Notes: generated from the letters alone by a model not told the origin. A stretch of DNA of 64,000 nt from Xanthomonas sp. SI (GCF_014236855.1 NZ_CP051261.1:1178001-1242000); one strand, 5' to 3'. Shown: positions 7,901-16,081, numbered from the stretch's first letter. Numbers and translations are program-made.

Positions 7901-10678
7901 GACATCGCTGCTGCCGTTGAGCAGCGACCAGGTGCCCAACGCGCCGTAGCTGGCATGGGCATAGCGGCTGCCGCCGGTGACGCTGGCGACGTTGGCGGAG
8001 GTCGAGTTCTCGAAGTTCTGGCCGATCGCGCTGGCCTGCCCGGAACTGCCCGCGTCCCAGTAGGCGTTGGTGAGGCTCGAGTTGTAGCGGTGGTAGCCGA
8101 CCAGGGCGCCGGCCACTGCGGTCCCGCCGTTGGTGCCGGTGACCAGGCCGGTGGCGTAGACGTTGTCGAGCGTCGCCTGGTAGGTGTAACCGACCAGGCC
8201 GCCCACCTCCGAGGTCGCGGTCACGTTGCCGGTGGCGTAGGCGTTGTCGATCGAGGTGCCGACCATCTGCCCAGCCAGGCCGCCTGCGTTGTTGCTGGTC
8301 GCCGAGACGTTGCCGGAGGCGTAGACATGGTCGAGGGGGCCGTTGGTATAGCCGACCAGGCCGCCGATATAGGACACGCCCGAGACGTTGCCGGTGGCGT
8401 AGGCATCGCTGATCGCGCCGGTGTTGTAGCCGATCAGGCCGCCGGCGAACAGGACGGTGCCGGTGACGTTGCCGGTCGCGTAGGAATTGCGGATGGTGCC
8501 GCCGTTGTAGCCGACCAGCCCGCCGTAGTAGCCCGCGTTCGAACTGACATTGCTGCCCGAGTGAGAGGCGGTGATGGTGCCGTCGGGGTTGTAGCCGACC
8601 AGCCCGCCGACATAGTTGTTGCCGCTGACGTTGCCGGTGGCGTAGACGTTGCTGATCGTCGCCCTGCTGCTGCCGACGAGGGCGCCGACATAGTTGCTGC
8701 CGGTGACGCTGGCGTTGACCAGGCCCAGGTCGCGGATGGTCGCGACGCCGACGTAGCCGAACAGGCCGACGTAGTTATTCCCCGAGTTGATGCTCAGGTT
8801 GCTGATGGTGTGGCCCAGGCCGGTGAAGGTGCCGGAGAACTCGCCGGAGGCCGTGCGGGCGATGATCGGCGACCCGTAGGTGGTGCCGCTGGCGTCCAGG
8901 TCCGCGGCCAGGGCGTAGTTGCCGGTATTGCTTATCACGTTCTGCAGATCGTCCATGGAGCGCAGCAGGGTGTAAGCATCGCCATTGATGCTCAGCTGGG
9001 CGTTGCTGCCGCTGAGCGTGACGGGGGTCTTGACCCGGTAGTCGCTGCCGCTGGCGGCGGCGCCGTTGGCGGTGTAGCCGGCGTAGTTCAGCACCAGGCC
9101 GGCGTTGTTGCCGGTGGCGGTGATGGCGGCATTGAGGTTGATGTCGTTGTAGGCATCCAGGGTCAGCGTGGAGTTGCCGCCCCAGCTGATCGCCGAATTC
9201 ACGTTGATGTCGCCGCTGCCGCTGCTCACGGTGCCGGGGCCGCTGGCGGTGGTGCTGGTGGTGATCAGGGTGACGTTGGTGCCGCCGTCCAGCGTGCTGC
9301 CGATGGTGCCGGCCGCGGCGCTGTCCACGGTCAGGTCTTCCGGATCCACCAGCCAGGTGCCGGCGCTGCCGCCGCCGGCCGCCTTGGCGCCGACCGCGAT
9401 GCCGCCGAAGTCCACGTGGTGGCCGCTGGTCTCGATGCTGCCGCCGTCGCCGCTGCCGGCGGCATTGGCGCGCAGGCTGCCGTGTACCGCGGTGTCGCCG
9501 TTGGACCAGACCACGATCGAGCCGCCGTCGCCGTGCGCGGTGGCGCTGGCGTCGAGCACGCTGCCGCTGCCGACCGTGGCCGAGCTGGCCTGCAGCAGGT
9601 TCTCGCCGCCCTGGTAGCCGCCGCCGATGCGGATGCTGCCGCCTGCGTTGGTGCCGCGTGCATCGATGCTGCCGTCGACCGCCACGTTGGCGTCCGACAG
9701 CAGCTGTACGCTGCCGCCGTCGCTGCCGGAGACGTCGATGCTGCCGCTGCTGGCCACGCCGCCGCCGCTGGCGACCAGTCGGATGCTGCCGCCGGAGGTG
9801 TCTACGGCGGAGGCTTCGAGCGCGCCGGTGTTGTTGACCAGCAGTTCGGACAGGCCGGTGCTGGCTGCCTGCAGCAGGATCTGCCCGCCGCCGGCGGTGA
9901 GCGTGCCGCTGTTCTCCACGGCCGCGCCGGTGCCGCTCGCCGTCTGGGTGGAGGCGGCGAGCAGCTGCAGGCCGATCGCGCCTGCCGCGTCCATGGTCAC
10001 CTGGACCTGGTCGGCGGAGAGCAGGCGAATGGCGCCGCCGTTGGCGCTGATCGTGCCGCTGTTGGCGACATGGTTGCCGACCAGGTTGACCGAACCGCCG
10101 TCGCGCGCGGTGATCTGGCCGTGGTTGATCACGCTGGCGGCTGCTGCATCGCCGCGGCCGAGCAGGTAGCCGTCGCCGTCGTCGTCGGCCAGGCCCAGCG
10201 AGCTGGCGACCAGGCCGCCGACATTCACCTGGGCATGGCTACCGAACAGGATGCCGGCCGAGTTGATCAGGAACACGTTGCCGTTGGCGCGCAGGCTGCC
10301 GTTGATGGTGCTGGCGCCATGGCTGGCATCGATCAGGTTGAGCGCGACCGCCGAGCTGGAGGGCTGGGCGAACATCACGCTGGCGTCCTTGCCGATGTTG
10401 AAGCTGTTCCAGTTGAGCACGGCCTTGGCCGCGTTCTGGTCGATGGTCAGGGTGCTGCCGTGCTGCGACACGCTGGCGCCGGTGGCGCTGGACAGCGAGG
10501 GCAGGCCGCCGGCGTGCGCAGGCGCGGCCAGCACCCAGGCCAGGGCGAACGGCAGCAGCGGCGCCAGCAGGCGCTTGGCGCCAGAGGTGCCGCCGCCGGC
10601 GTGGCCGGCGGCGACTTCGGAGGCGACCTGGAGCACGCCGAGATTGCGGTTGAAGACGAGGCGATAGATGCGGTTCAT
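4928..10678 (-). CDS. Two-partner secretion exoprotein (filamentous haemagglutinin-like, GLUG and MBG/YDG repeats)
   Basis: A large secreted or surface protein of about 1916 residues. It opens with an extended signal peptide (MNRIYRLVFNRNLGVLQVAS, then a second hydrophobic segment ending AHA near 56). A TPS secretion domain follows (about 57-300), with NGNVFLINSAGILFG as the counterpart of the conserved NxNxxLINPNG motif. About residues 630-1410 are dozens of GLUG-type repeats (YVGGLVGYN, YATGNVSG), broken by a non-repeat segment around 870-1010. Next come MBG/YDG-type domains (KTYDGTGASG, KTYGNTASLNG), the last three in near-identical 81-residue units. A GPGPGPG linker and a short Cys-containing tail (ETCIIQQ) end it. 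The ATG at 10678 is preceded by GGGGA. The pore gene lies 13 bp upstream in the same operon. Likely role: adhesion or biofilm; the ligand is unknown. Confidence 0.9.
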   Translation of the reverse strand: MNRIYRLVFNRNLGVLQVASEVAAGHAGGGTSGAKRLLAPLLPFALAWVLAAPAHAGGLPSLSSATGASVSQHGSTLTIDQNAAKAVLNWNSFNIGKDASVMFAQPSSSAVALNLIDASHGASTINGSLRANGNVFLINSAGILFGSHAQVNVGGLVASSLGLADDDGDGYLLGRGDAAAASVINHGQITARDGGSVNLVGNHVANSGTISANGGAIRLLSADQVQVTMDAAGAIGLQLLAASTQTASGTGAAVENSGTLTAGGGQILLQAASTGLSELLVNNTGALEASAVDTSGGSIRLVASGGGVASSGSIDVSGSDGGSVQLLSDANVAVDGSIDARGTNAGGSIRIGGGYQGGENLLQASSATVGSGSVLDASATAHGDGGSIVVWSNGDTAVHGSLRANAAGSGDGGSIETSGHHVDFGGIAVGAKAAGGGSAGTWLVDPEDLTVDSAAAGTIGSTLDGGTNVTLITTSTTASGPGTVSSGSGDINVNSAISWGGNSTLTLDAYNDINLNAAITATGNNAGLVLNYAGYTANGAAASGSDYRVKTPVTLSGSNAQLSINGDAYTLLRSMDDLQNVISNTGNYALAADLDASGTTYGSPIIARTASGEFSGTFTGLGHTISNLSINSGNNYVGLFGYVGVATIRDLGLVNASVTGSNYVGALVGSSRATISNVYATGNVSGNNYVGGLVGYNPDGTITASHSGSNVSSNAGYYGGLVGYNGGTIRNSYATGNVTGTVLFAGGLIGYNTGAISDAYATGNVSGVSYIGGLVGYTNGPLDHVYASGNVSATSNNAGGLAGQMVGTSIDNAYATGNVTATSEVGGLVGYTYQATLDNVYATGLVTGTNGGTAVAGALVGYHRYNSSLTNAYWDAGSSGQASAIGQNFENSTSANVASVTGGSRYAHASYGALGTWSLLNGSSDVYVAADGNGQAAWIMIEGQTRPFLASEYSTTIGNAHQLQLMAYNLAASYSVATDIDASQTSGSNASGMWSSAGFDPVGDATRAFTGSLNGYGHTVSGLSIARGAENSVGLFGVTGSGSAIRNLALTGSSIAGLAYVGGLVGQNASTLSGVSAAGSVAGTGNFVGGLVGYNDGGAISGAQTAGTVVASGGAYSGNYVGGLIGSNNAGSVSASSSTSTVSGGSTVGGLVGNDYLGTYDDVRASGNVTSTSSSTGNNVGGLIGSATQSNIQNAHATGDVTATTASAGGLVGLAASSSIHNAYASGHVSGTKSVGGLVGRSSSTTIGNVYATGAVTGTTYDTGGLVGSLSGGSIESAYASGNVSGGSYVGGLVGYNDSASVGTVYAMGNVSGDDYIGGLVGYNDEGSIATAYATGTATGDMYVAGLAGYNYNGTIANTYASGNVSGSAYVGGLVGVNYNNTLRDSYATGSVTGSNAVGGLVGSNSNGTIVASFFATTDANGNAINAGLNLAGNAGGSIDGYSGGKSWNQLTTLSTFTNAGWNIDDKGGTGLTWRMYEGHTSPLLRGFLKSLTVTATVSGVDKTYDGTGASGTTSNYTVGGNPNSNLLLGSSLTYATAGKNAGTYTTGNGGIAVSGLYSTQQGYDIAYTATGSITITPASLTVTASNAGKTYGNTASLNGYSVSGLIGGDAVSGVTLSSGGAAATAGVGTYAIGASGASGTGLSNYVISYVDGSLTVDPATLRIVATDANKTYGSGVGPTGYSVSGLLNGDAVSGVNLSSAGSAATASVGRYAIGASGASGSGLSNYVISYVDGSLTVDPATLRIVATDASKTFGSSIDLTGYTVSGLRNGDTVSGVGLSSGGSAANAAIGKYAISASGATGAGLSNYTVSYVDGLLSVLPGGDTGPGPGPGIQLENATVQAINSSVSATAQTGTSGTSNDETARELAASAQAASGSSATAATDSILIVDGGVRVPALACSQGTSAAPAETCIIQQ
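5190..5920 (-). repeat. Tandem 243-bp (81-residue) repeats encoding MBG/YDG domains
   Basis: The block GGCGACGATGCGCAGCGTCG occurs at 5438-5457 and again at 5681-5700, exactly 243 bp apart, within long stretches of near-identity. A third, more diverged unit lies on each side. Each unit encodes a domain containing YSVSGLLNGDAVSGV-like and LSNYVISYVDGSLTVDPATL-like segments. Nucleotide identity this high implies recent duplication or gene conversion. Confidence 0.85.
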
Positions 10679-10691
10679 GGCGTTCCCCAAA

Positions 10692-12398
10692 TCAGAAAGT
10701 GAGGCCGAAGCGGGCCCAGTAGCGTACGTTCTTGCCGTCGGCCGGCTCGGTGCCGCCGGTCGGCTTGGCCGCGGCCAGGTCGAACGACAGGCCCTGCCAG
10801 TGGGGAAGGCGGAAATTCAAGCCGACGCCGGGTCCCTGGAAGGTGGTGACGGCGTCGTACACGGCACGGTTGGCCCCGTTGGGATAGACCCGGCCGTAGT
10901 CGTAGAACACGCTGGCGGTCAGCAGTTCGCCCCAGGGGCGGCCGCCGAACGGCGAGGCGGCGCCGGCGAAGCCCGGCGCGTCGACCTGGTATTCCAGGCT
11001 GGAGTCGAAGCCGCGGTCGCCCAGCGCGCCGCCGAGCGCGAAGGCGCGCACGCTGGTCGGGCCGCCGAGCGAGAACTGCTCCAGCGGCGTCAGCGCATCG
11101 TCGCTGTATTGGCCGTTGAGGCGCAGCTGCAGGCGCTGGGTGGCGGTCAGGCCCTGCAGGCGGGTGTAGGCCAGGCGCGCGACCAGGAAGTGGCGGTCGT
11201 GCTGCGCGTACAGGTAGTCGGTGCGCTGCGAGTCGTCGTCCAGCGCGCTGCGCACGCTGAGCTGCAGCGCGTCGATCGCATGCCGCTGGCGGTCGTCATG
11301 GCGGAAGGCCGCGCCGAGTTCGACCACGTCGAACTTCTGTTTGGACAGCAGCACGCCAAGGCCCTGGATGCGCGAGCTTTCCTGGATCAGGTGCAGCCAG
11401 GTCTGCATGCGCCAGGCGTCGGTGTTGCGGAACTTCCAGTCCAGGCCCAGCGATTTCTGCTGGGTCGGCCCCTGGATGCCCAGCGCGGCGAAGGCGCCGG
11501 TGTCCAGGTTGATCAGGCTGCGGGTGTAGGCGGCGTTGACGCTCAGGCCGTCGACGTCGGCGATCGGCACCTGGTAGGCGAAACTGCCTTGCCAGTTGTT
11601 GGCCGGATCCAGCGCATAGGCGTAGCTGGCGGAGAGGTGGTCGCCCAGGCCGAGCGGATTGTTCCAGTCCACGCCGAGCTGGGCACGGTAGCGGCCGATG
11701 CTCTCGGTGCCGTAGTTGCTGGCGCCGACGCTGACCTGCAGCGGGCGGTCCTCGGTGGCCTGGATCACCACGTCGGTCTCGCCCAGCTGCGCGCCGGGCT
11801 TGAGCACCGAGGTGACAGATACGCCGGGCAGGTCGCGTGCGTAGAGCAGCGCCGACTGCAGGTCCTGCTGGCGCAGGATCTGGCCCTGCAGGGCCAGCGC
11901 GGGGCTGGCGATCAGGCGCTCGTCGTAGCGGCGCGTGCCTTCGACGGTGATCTTGCCGACGCGGCCTTCGGCGACGCGGATCTCGACGCTGTGGTCGGCG
12001 CCGATGGTCTGCACCGGCAGGTAGGCGCGCGCGACCAGGGAGCCGGCCTGGCGATAGGCCTGGGTCAAGGCATCGGCGATCTGCTGCAACTGGGCGAAGC
12101 TGAGCTGGGCCGGCAGGGCCTGGCCGCCGAGTTCGCGCAGGCGCGCATCGGCCAGCGCCTGGAGGCGCTGCGGGCTGATGTCCTGGCGCGGATGTTCGCC
12201 GACGCCGGTCACGCGGATGGCCTGGACGGCGATGGGCGCCGCCGCTGCGGCAGGCCTATTAGTGGCGGCGCCCGCATCCTGGGCGAAGGCGGCGGGGCAG
12301 GAGGCCATGACCAAGGCCAGGCTGGTCGCCCAGGGCAGGGCGAACAGGGCTTTCGCCAGCGCACTCGGACGTGGCTGACGGCAAGAGGTCTTGGTCAT
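10692..12398 (-). CDS. TpsB outer-membrane transporter (ShlB/FhaC/HecB family)
   Basis: The outer-membrane pore partner that exports the neighbouring TPS exoprotein. Its 568 residues comprise a signal peptide ending near AAFAQ (40), a POTRA region (about 55-220, with RVTGVGEHPRQDISPQRLQ and DHSVEIRVAEGRVGKITVEG), and a 16-strand ShlB-type barrel. The family's LGGPTSVRGY signature appears as SLGGPTSVRAFALGGALGDRG-like sequence, with Ala in place of the usual Gly. The barrel ends in a C-terminal phenylalanine (ARFGLTF), typical of outer-membrane proteins. It is the first gene of a two-gene operon: the exoprotein start codon lies 13 bp after its stop. Length is normal for the family. Confidence 0.93.
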   Translation of the reverse strand: MTKTSCRQPRPSALAKALFALPWATSLALVMASCPAAFAQDAGAATNRPAAAAAPIAVQAIRVTGVGEHPRQDISPQRLQALADARLRELGGQALPAQLSFAQLQQIADALTQAYRQAGSLVARAYLPVQTIGADHSVEIRVAEGRVGKITVEGTRRYDERLIASPALALQGQILRQQDLQSALLYARDLPGVSVTSVLKPGAQLGETDVVIQATEDRPLQVSVGASNYGTESIGRYRAQLGVDWNNPLGLGDHLSASYAYALDPANNWQGSFAYQVPIADVDGLSVNAAYTRSLINLDTGAFAALGIQGPTQQKSLGLDWKFRNTDAWRMQTWLHLIQESSRIQGLGVLLSKQKFDVVELGAAFRHDDRQRHAIDALQLSVRSALDDDSQRTDYLYAQHDRHFLVARLAYTRLQGLTATQRLQLRLNGQYSDDALTPLEQFSLGGPTSVRAFALGGALGDRGFDSSLEYQVDAPGFAGAASPFGGRPWGELLTASVFYDYGRVYPNGANRAVYDAVTTFQGPGVGLNFRLPHWQGLSFDLAAAKPTGGTEPADGKNVRYWARFGLTF

Positions 12399-12888
12399 GG
12401 GGAAGTAAAAATAGTGTGAAGTTGGCGCAATGTAGCGCCGCCACTGCAGGCCAATCTGAGCAAATCTGAGCGCGCCCTCGTGCCGGCCGTCACACCCTGA
12501 CAGGGGTGTGGGGAAAATCCCTACGGCGGGCGCTTCAGGTCGTCGCCTGCGCAGCAGGGCCGATCCACGCGGCTAGGTGTTGCGATGTCCGCGCGAGCGG
12601 TGGCGGAATATCGCAGTAACGCTATGTGCGGTGCTTACAGGCCGTATCGCTGGTGTACGCCAACTGCCGCGTTGCGCACGCCAGGCCCTGGCGCGGGCGT
12701 CATTGTAGGCTCGCCGCTTGGGTACTGCATGCCTGTCCGGTGCCGAGTCTTTCTGCGGCCGCGACGCGCGCGGCCTGGGTGGGATGCTTGGCAGGCCACC
12801 CCAGAACCGATCGCGGAAACACGGCTGGGTGCAAGCCAAGCCCGATGAGCGCGATGCCGCCCATCGGATGCAGCGGCGCGAATGCGGC
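12399..12888. other. Intergenic region upstream of the TPS operon
   Basis: About 490 bp without a convincing gene. It holds a 10-bp direct repeat (CCAATCTGAG / CAAATCTGAG, 12451-12470) and a hairpin CACACCC..GGGTGTG (12491-12510), both upstream of the minus-strand TPS operon. Short frames here have GC-driven composition and no family resemblance. The promoter and leader of the TPS operon are the most likely content. Confidence 0.5.
12451..12470 (-). promoter_or_regulatory. 10-bp direct repeat upstream of tpsB, possible activator site
   Basis: Two head-to-tail copies differing by one base (CCAATCTGAG, CAAATCTGAG), about 50 bp before the TpsB start. Direct repeats on a 10-11-bp period are how OmpR-type regulators commonly bind. 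That role is inference only. Confidence 0.3.
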
Positions 12889-13446
12889 TCAGGCCACCTG
12901 CGTCTGCGCCGCCTGCAGCAACGATACCTGCATCAGCGCTTGCTGGTAGGCCTTGTAGGCCGCATCGCCGTAGGCGACCAGGATCACCCGCTTCGGCACC
13001 GCATGCGCGCGCTGCCAGGCTGTGGTTTCGGCCACCGCGATACGCGCGGCCTGGTGCAGCGGATACCCGTAGATGCCGCAGCTGATCGCCGGGAATGCCA
13101 CCGAGTGCAGGCCCATCTGTTCGGCCAAGCGCAGCGAGCGCCAGTAGCAGTTGGCCAGCAGCGCCGGTTCGTCGTGGGCGCCGTCGCGCCACACCGGGCC
13201 GACGGTGTGCAGCACATGGCGTGCCTTGAGCCGGTAGCCCGCGGTGGCGCGGACCTCGCCGACCGGGCAGCGCACGCCGGGCTTGAGTTCCGGAAGCCGC
13301 AGGCATTCGTCCAGCAGCTGCGGACCAGCGGCGCGATGGATCGCCCCATCCACGCCGCCGCCGCCGAGCAGGGATTCGTTGGCGGCGTTGACGATGGCGT
13401 CCACGTCCAGTTCGGTGATGTCGCCTTGCCAGATTTCGATCTTCAT
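12889..13446 (-). CDS. Macro-domain protein (O-acetyl-ADP-ribose deacetylase / YmdB-like)
   Basis: A single macro domain of 185 residues that should bind ADP-ribose and hydrolyse O-acetyl-ADP-ribose or mono-ADP-ribosyl esters in the cytoplasm. Diagnostic motifs are [19 protein letters not shown] (about 17-35, with the catalytic-loop Asn and Asp) and [13 protein letters not shown] (about 117-129, phosphate-binding loop). The ATG at 13446 gives the standard [21 protein letters not shown] start; the frame is open 111 nt further up without similarity. It stands alone, with no toxin or sirtuin partner visible. It is divergent from the next gene, whose start lies 127 bp away. Confidence 0.93.
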   Translation of the reverse strand: MKIEIWQGDITELDVDAIVNAANESLLGGGGVDGAIHRAAGPQLLDECLRLPELKPGVRCPVGEVRATAGYRLKARHVLHTVGPVWRDGAHDEPALLANCYWRSLRLAEQMGLHSVAFPAISCGIYGYPLHQAARIAVAETTAWQRAHAVPKRVILVAYGDAAYKAYQQALMQVSLLQAAQTQVA

Positions 13447-13572
13447 GCCGGGATCTTTATGGGATTCCAATGATGGAAACGTGATGAACGTGGAGTTCGC
13501 GCCGCTGCGATGCAACGGCGGCTTAACTGGCGAACGGCAAGACTGCAGCGTCTTCATCTCAGCGCCTGCGAC

Positions 13573-14058
13573 ATGAACCCGACCCAGCCGTCACCCGCCA
13601 TCGCCGAGGCCCTGGCGCGTGGCGAGATCATCAAGGCAATCAAGCTGTTGCGCGCGCAGAGCGGCATGGACCTGCGCAGCGCCAAGCTGCAGGTGGATGC
13701 GTGGCTGCAGGCCGGGGCGGCGCAGACGGTCGCGGAGATGCTCGACCGGCATGCCGGCGCCAGCCAGACCCCCGCCAGGGCATCGCTGGGCGCGGAGACG
13801 GACCGGCTGCCGCCGGCGGCGTTGCTGGCGCTGGGCCAGGGGCAACTGCTGCAGGCGATCAAGCTGACCCGCGAGCAGCATCCAGGTATGGGCCTGCGCG
13901 AGGCCAAGGAATTGGTCGAGCGTTACCGCGACCGCAATGCGCCGCGCGCAGGCACGCCACCGACCGTGGCCGGTGGCGATCGCCCCGGCGCGTGGCTGTG
14001 GGGCGTGCTCCTGCTGCTGGTGGTCGCTGCTGCGGCGTTCTGGTGGCTGCGCGGCTAG
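13573..14058 (+). CDS. Tail-anchored protein with two L7/L12-like helical motifs
   Basis: A 161-residue protein of unknown function. Two similar segments, [20 protein letters not shown] (about 17-36) and [20 protein letters not shown] (about 93-112, continuing AKELVERY), resemble the ribosomal protein L7/L12 C-terminal fold signature (K-x-I-x-x-x-R-E-x-x-x-x-G-L-x-E-A-K-x-L-V-E). The second is the closer match. A Pro/Gly linker follows, then one C-terminal membrane helix ([19 protein letters not shown], about 139-157) ending in RG, so the soluble part should face the cytoplasm. There is no signal peptide. L7/L12-like segments are seen in other small bacterial membrane-associated proteins, but no function can be assigned. 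No operon partner is evident. Confidence 0.72.
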   Translation: MNPTQPSPAIAEALARGEIIKAIKLLRAQSGMDLRSAKLQVDAWLQAGAAQTVAEMLDRHAGASQTPARASLGAETDRLPPAALLALGQGQLLQAIKLTREQHPGMGLREAKELVERYRDRNAPRAGTPPTVAGGDRPGAWLWGVLLLLVVAAAAFWWLRG

Positions 14059-14090
14059 CGGATTGTTCTGCGAACTGTTTGCAGGTTGTG

Positions 14091-14150
14091 GGAGCGACTT
14101 CAGTCGCGACGGGCTTCGCTGGTAATGCCCGTCGCGACTGAAGTCGCTCC
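14091..14150. repeat. GTAG/REP-type palindrome, perfect 24-bp arms
   Basis: The arms at 14091-14114 and 14127-14150 are perfect reverse complements around a 12-nt loop. Each arm holds the GACTTCAGTC / GACTGAAGTC core shared with the other REP arrays in this window. It lies between convergent genes and could act as a transcript-end hairpin. Confidence 0.85.
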
Positions 14151-14247
14151 TACAAGGGAGCGAGCAAGGTAGCGAGATCTAATACTTGCCGAGGCGAGCG
14201 CAGTTGCGCTCCAACGCGACGCCATCCGATTCGCCGTGCGGCGCCGC

Positions 14248-14754
14248 CTACACCCAGCGCCGCACCTGCGCGCAATAGCGGTCATAGGCGCTGCCGAAGC
14301 GTTCGCGCAAGCGCGCCTCCTCGAACGGGATCACCACGCGCTGCAAGGCGAGCAACGGCAACGGCAGCAGCAGGAGCGCCCACGGCCAGCCGATCTGCAC
14401 GCACAGGCCGGCGTAGCTCAGCACCAGGCTCAGGTACATCGGGTTGCGGGTGTAGCGGTACGGACCGCGCAGCACCAGATGGGACGGATCGCGTTCGGGC
14501 AGCACGGTGGTGCGTCGCTGCACGAACAGTGCCAGGCACAGCAGCGACAGCGTCAGCCCGGCGACGGCGACCACGCCACCGGCCAGTTGCATCCAGGCCA
14601 GCGCACGGCCTTGCGGCAGCGGCAGGGTCAACGCGCGCTGTAGCCATGCGCCGATCAGCATCGCGGCAATGAAATGCGCGGGCGACGTGGTGCGCACCAG
14701 CAGCGGGATACGCGGGTACCGGTCCTGCCGCTGGCCGCTTGCTTGATCGCTCAA
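14248..14754 (-). CDS. Isoprenylcysteine carboxyl-methyltransferase-like membrane protein
   Basis: A 168-residue integral membrane protein of the ICMT/PEMT-type methyltransferase family, which uses S-adenosylmethionine at the membrane. It has about four hydrophobic helices. The C-terminal signature is clear: LRGPYRYTRNPMYLSLVLSY (about 96-115), then VIPFEEARLRERFGSAYDRY (about 141-160), the SAM-binding and ER/ExYxxY elements. Bacteria lack prenylated CaaX proteins, so the substrate is unknown. It is convergent with the tail-anchored protein across a large palindrome, and is probably monocistronic. Confidence 0.85.
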   Translation of the reverse strand: MSDQASGQRQDRYPRIPLLVRTTSPAHFIAAMLIGAWLQRALTLPLPQGRALAWMQLAGGVVAVAGLTLSLLCLALFVQRRTTVLPERDPSHLVLRGPYRYTRNPMYLSLVLSYAGLCVQIGWPWALLLLPLPLLALQRVVIPFEEARLRERFGSAYDRYCAQVRRWV

Positions 14755-14974
14755 CGCTACTTCTCCCGTCCCCTAGGCTCCGTGCAGCGCCACTGTAACG
14801 CGCCGCAGCTCATGCAGGGAGCGCGCCATCGTTCGCCGCCGCGCCGCGATCAGTCCGCCGGCGGCGCGCGCTGCAGGCATGCGCCGACGCGCAGGCTGTG
14901 CAGCGCTGGCGCAATGGTGTTCACTTGGCCCGCTGCACACGCGTTGCCTTCCTCCTCCTTCCAATACGCATTCC

Positions 14975-16081
14975 ATGCCCGATCCGACATCCGCTTCCGC
15001 TGCTTCCCTCGCACCGCGCCGCCGCGTCATCCTCGAAGACGACATCGACGGCTTCACTCCCGCGCAGCTGTTGTTGCTGCAATCGCCGGAGGTCGAGGTG
15101 CTCGGCATCTCGGTGGTCAGCGGCAACATCTGGCGCGACGAGGCGCTGGCGCACACGCGCCGCCTGCTGGAAATCGCCGGCCGCGGCGAGGTGCCGGTGC
15201 TGCCCGGGCCGGTGCATCCGCTGCTCAACAGCGAGCTGGCCACCGAGCGCTGGGAAGCGTTGTACGGCAAGCTGCTGTGGAAGGGGGCGTGGACCCGGCA
15301 ATGGATCGAGCACGACACCGTGCAGAGTTCGCCGCGCTACCACGCGCACGACGTGGTGCCGGATCTGGCGCTGGGTAATCCGTCGGTGGTGCAGGCGGCC
15401 AGCGAACCGGCGGCGTTGTTCATGATCCGCAAGGTGCGCGAGTTCCCTGGCGAAGTCAGCATCGTCGCCACCGGCCCGTTGACCAATCTGGCATTGGCGC
15501 AGCGGCTGGACCCGCAGTTCGCGTCGCTGGCCAAGGAACTGGTCTACATGGGCGGCAGCCTCAACCCGCGGCAGCGGCGCGACAGCGTGTCGGCGCGGCA
15601 GTTCGCGCGCGAGTTCGTCAATTCGCCGCGGCGCGAATTCAACATCCGCTGGGATCCGGAAGCGGCGAGCATCGTGATGCGCTCGCCGTGGCGCAAGATG
15701 GTGATGGTGCCGGTGGACCCGTCCACCGCCACCGAACTGACCCCGCAGCTGCTGGCGCGGATGAGCGCTGCCGACACGCCGATCGGCCACGCGCTACGCC
15801 GGCGCGAGCCGGGGTTCCCGCTGTGGGACGAACTGGCCACGGCGCTATGGCTGCATCCGGAACTGGCCACCGTCAGCGAAACCCTGTACATCGACACCAA
15901 CACCGAGTTCGGCCCCGGCTACGGCGACATCCTGTCGTGGGCGCCGGGCTACCAGCCCGGCCTCGGCGAACAGGCGCAGCAGGTGGTGTGCGAGGTCGAC
16001 GTGGACGCGATCGAACGCCTGTTGGTGGAGCGCCTGACCGCGCCGCAGCCGCCGGCGCTGGGCGTGCCTTTGCCGGGCTGA
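14975..16081 (+). CDS. Nucleoside hydrolase-family protein (divergent)
   Basis: A 368-residue member of the inosine-uridine nucleoside hydrolase superfamily. Recognisable features are the N-terminal strand plus acidic loop (VILEDDIDGF, 18-27), VLGISVVSGNIWRDEALAHT near 46-65, VSIVATGPLTNLALAQRL near 162-179, MGGSLNPR, and a late PLWDELATALWLHPEL. The usual DxDPGxDDA calcium site is altered: after DDID the sequence reads GFTPAQ, so the second Asp pair is missing. Activity should therefore not be assumed. If active, it would release bases from (purine) nucleosides, which suits its place at the head of a purine-degradation region. The ATG at 14975 is the first in frame with family similarity. 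The amidase gene follows 216 bp later on the same strand. Confidence 0.75.
   Translation: MPDPTSASAASLAPRRRVILEDDIDGFTPAQLLLLQSPEVEVLGISVVSGNIWRDEALAHTRRLLEIAGRGEVPVLPGPVHPLLNSELATERWEALYGKLLWKGAWTRQWIEHDTVQSSPRYHAHDVVPDLALGNPSVVQAASEPAALFMIRKVREFPGEVSIVATGPLTNLALAQRLDPQFASLAKELVYMGGSLNPRQRRDSVSARQFAREFVNSPRREFNIRWDPEAASIVMRSPWRKMVMVPVDPSTATELTPQLLARMSAADTPIGHALRRREPGFPLWDELATALWLHPELATVSETLYIDTNTEFGPGYGDILSWAPGYQPGLGEQAQQVVCEVDVDAIERLLVERLTAPQPPALGVPLPG

Noticed and set aside
4595..10702. A 2035-residue frame on the + strand with a strongly repetitive, Ala/Gly/Asp-rich translation
   Set aside because: It is the exact antisense of the TPS exoprotein gene. Its regularity mirrors the GLUG repeats, and it has no signal, start site or family match.
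12573..12839. Possible short gene upstream of the macro-domain protein
   Set aside because: No ribosome site, no conserved sequence, and a frame explained by GC bias.
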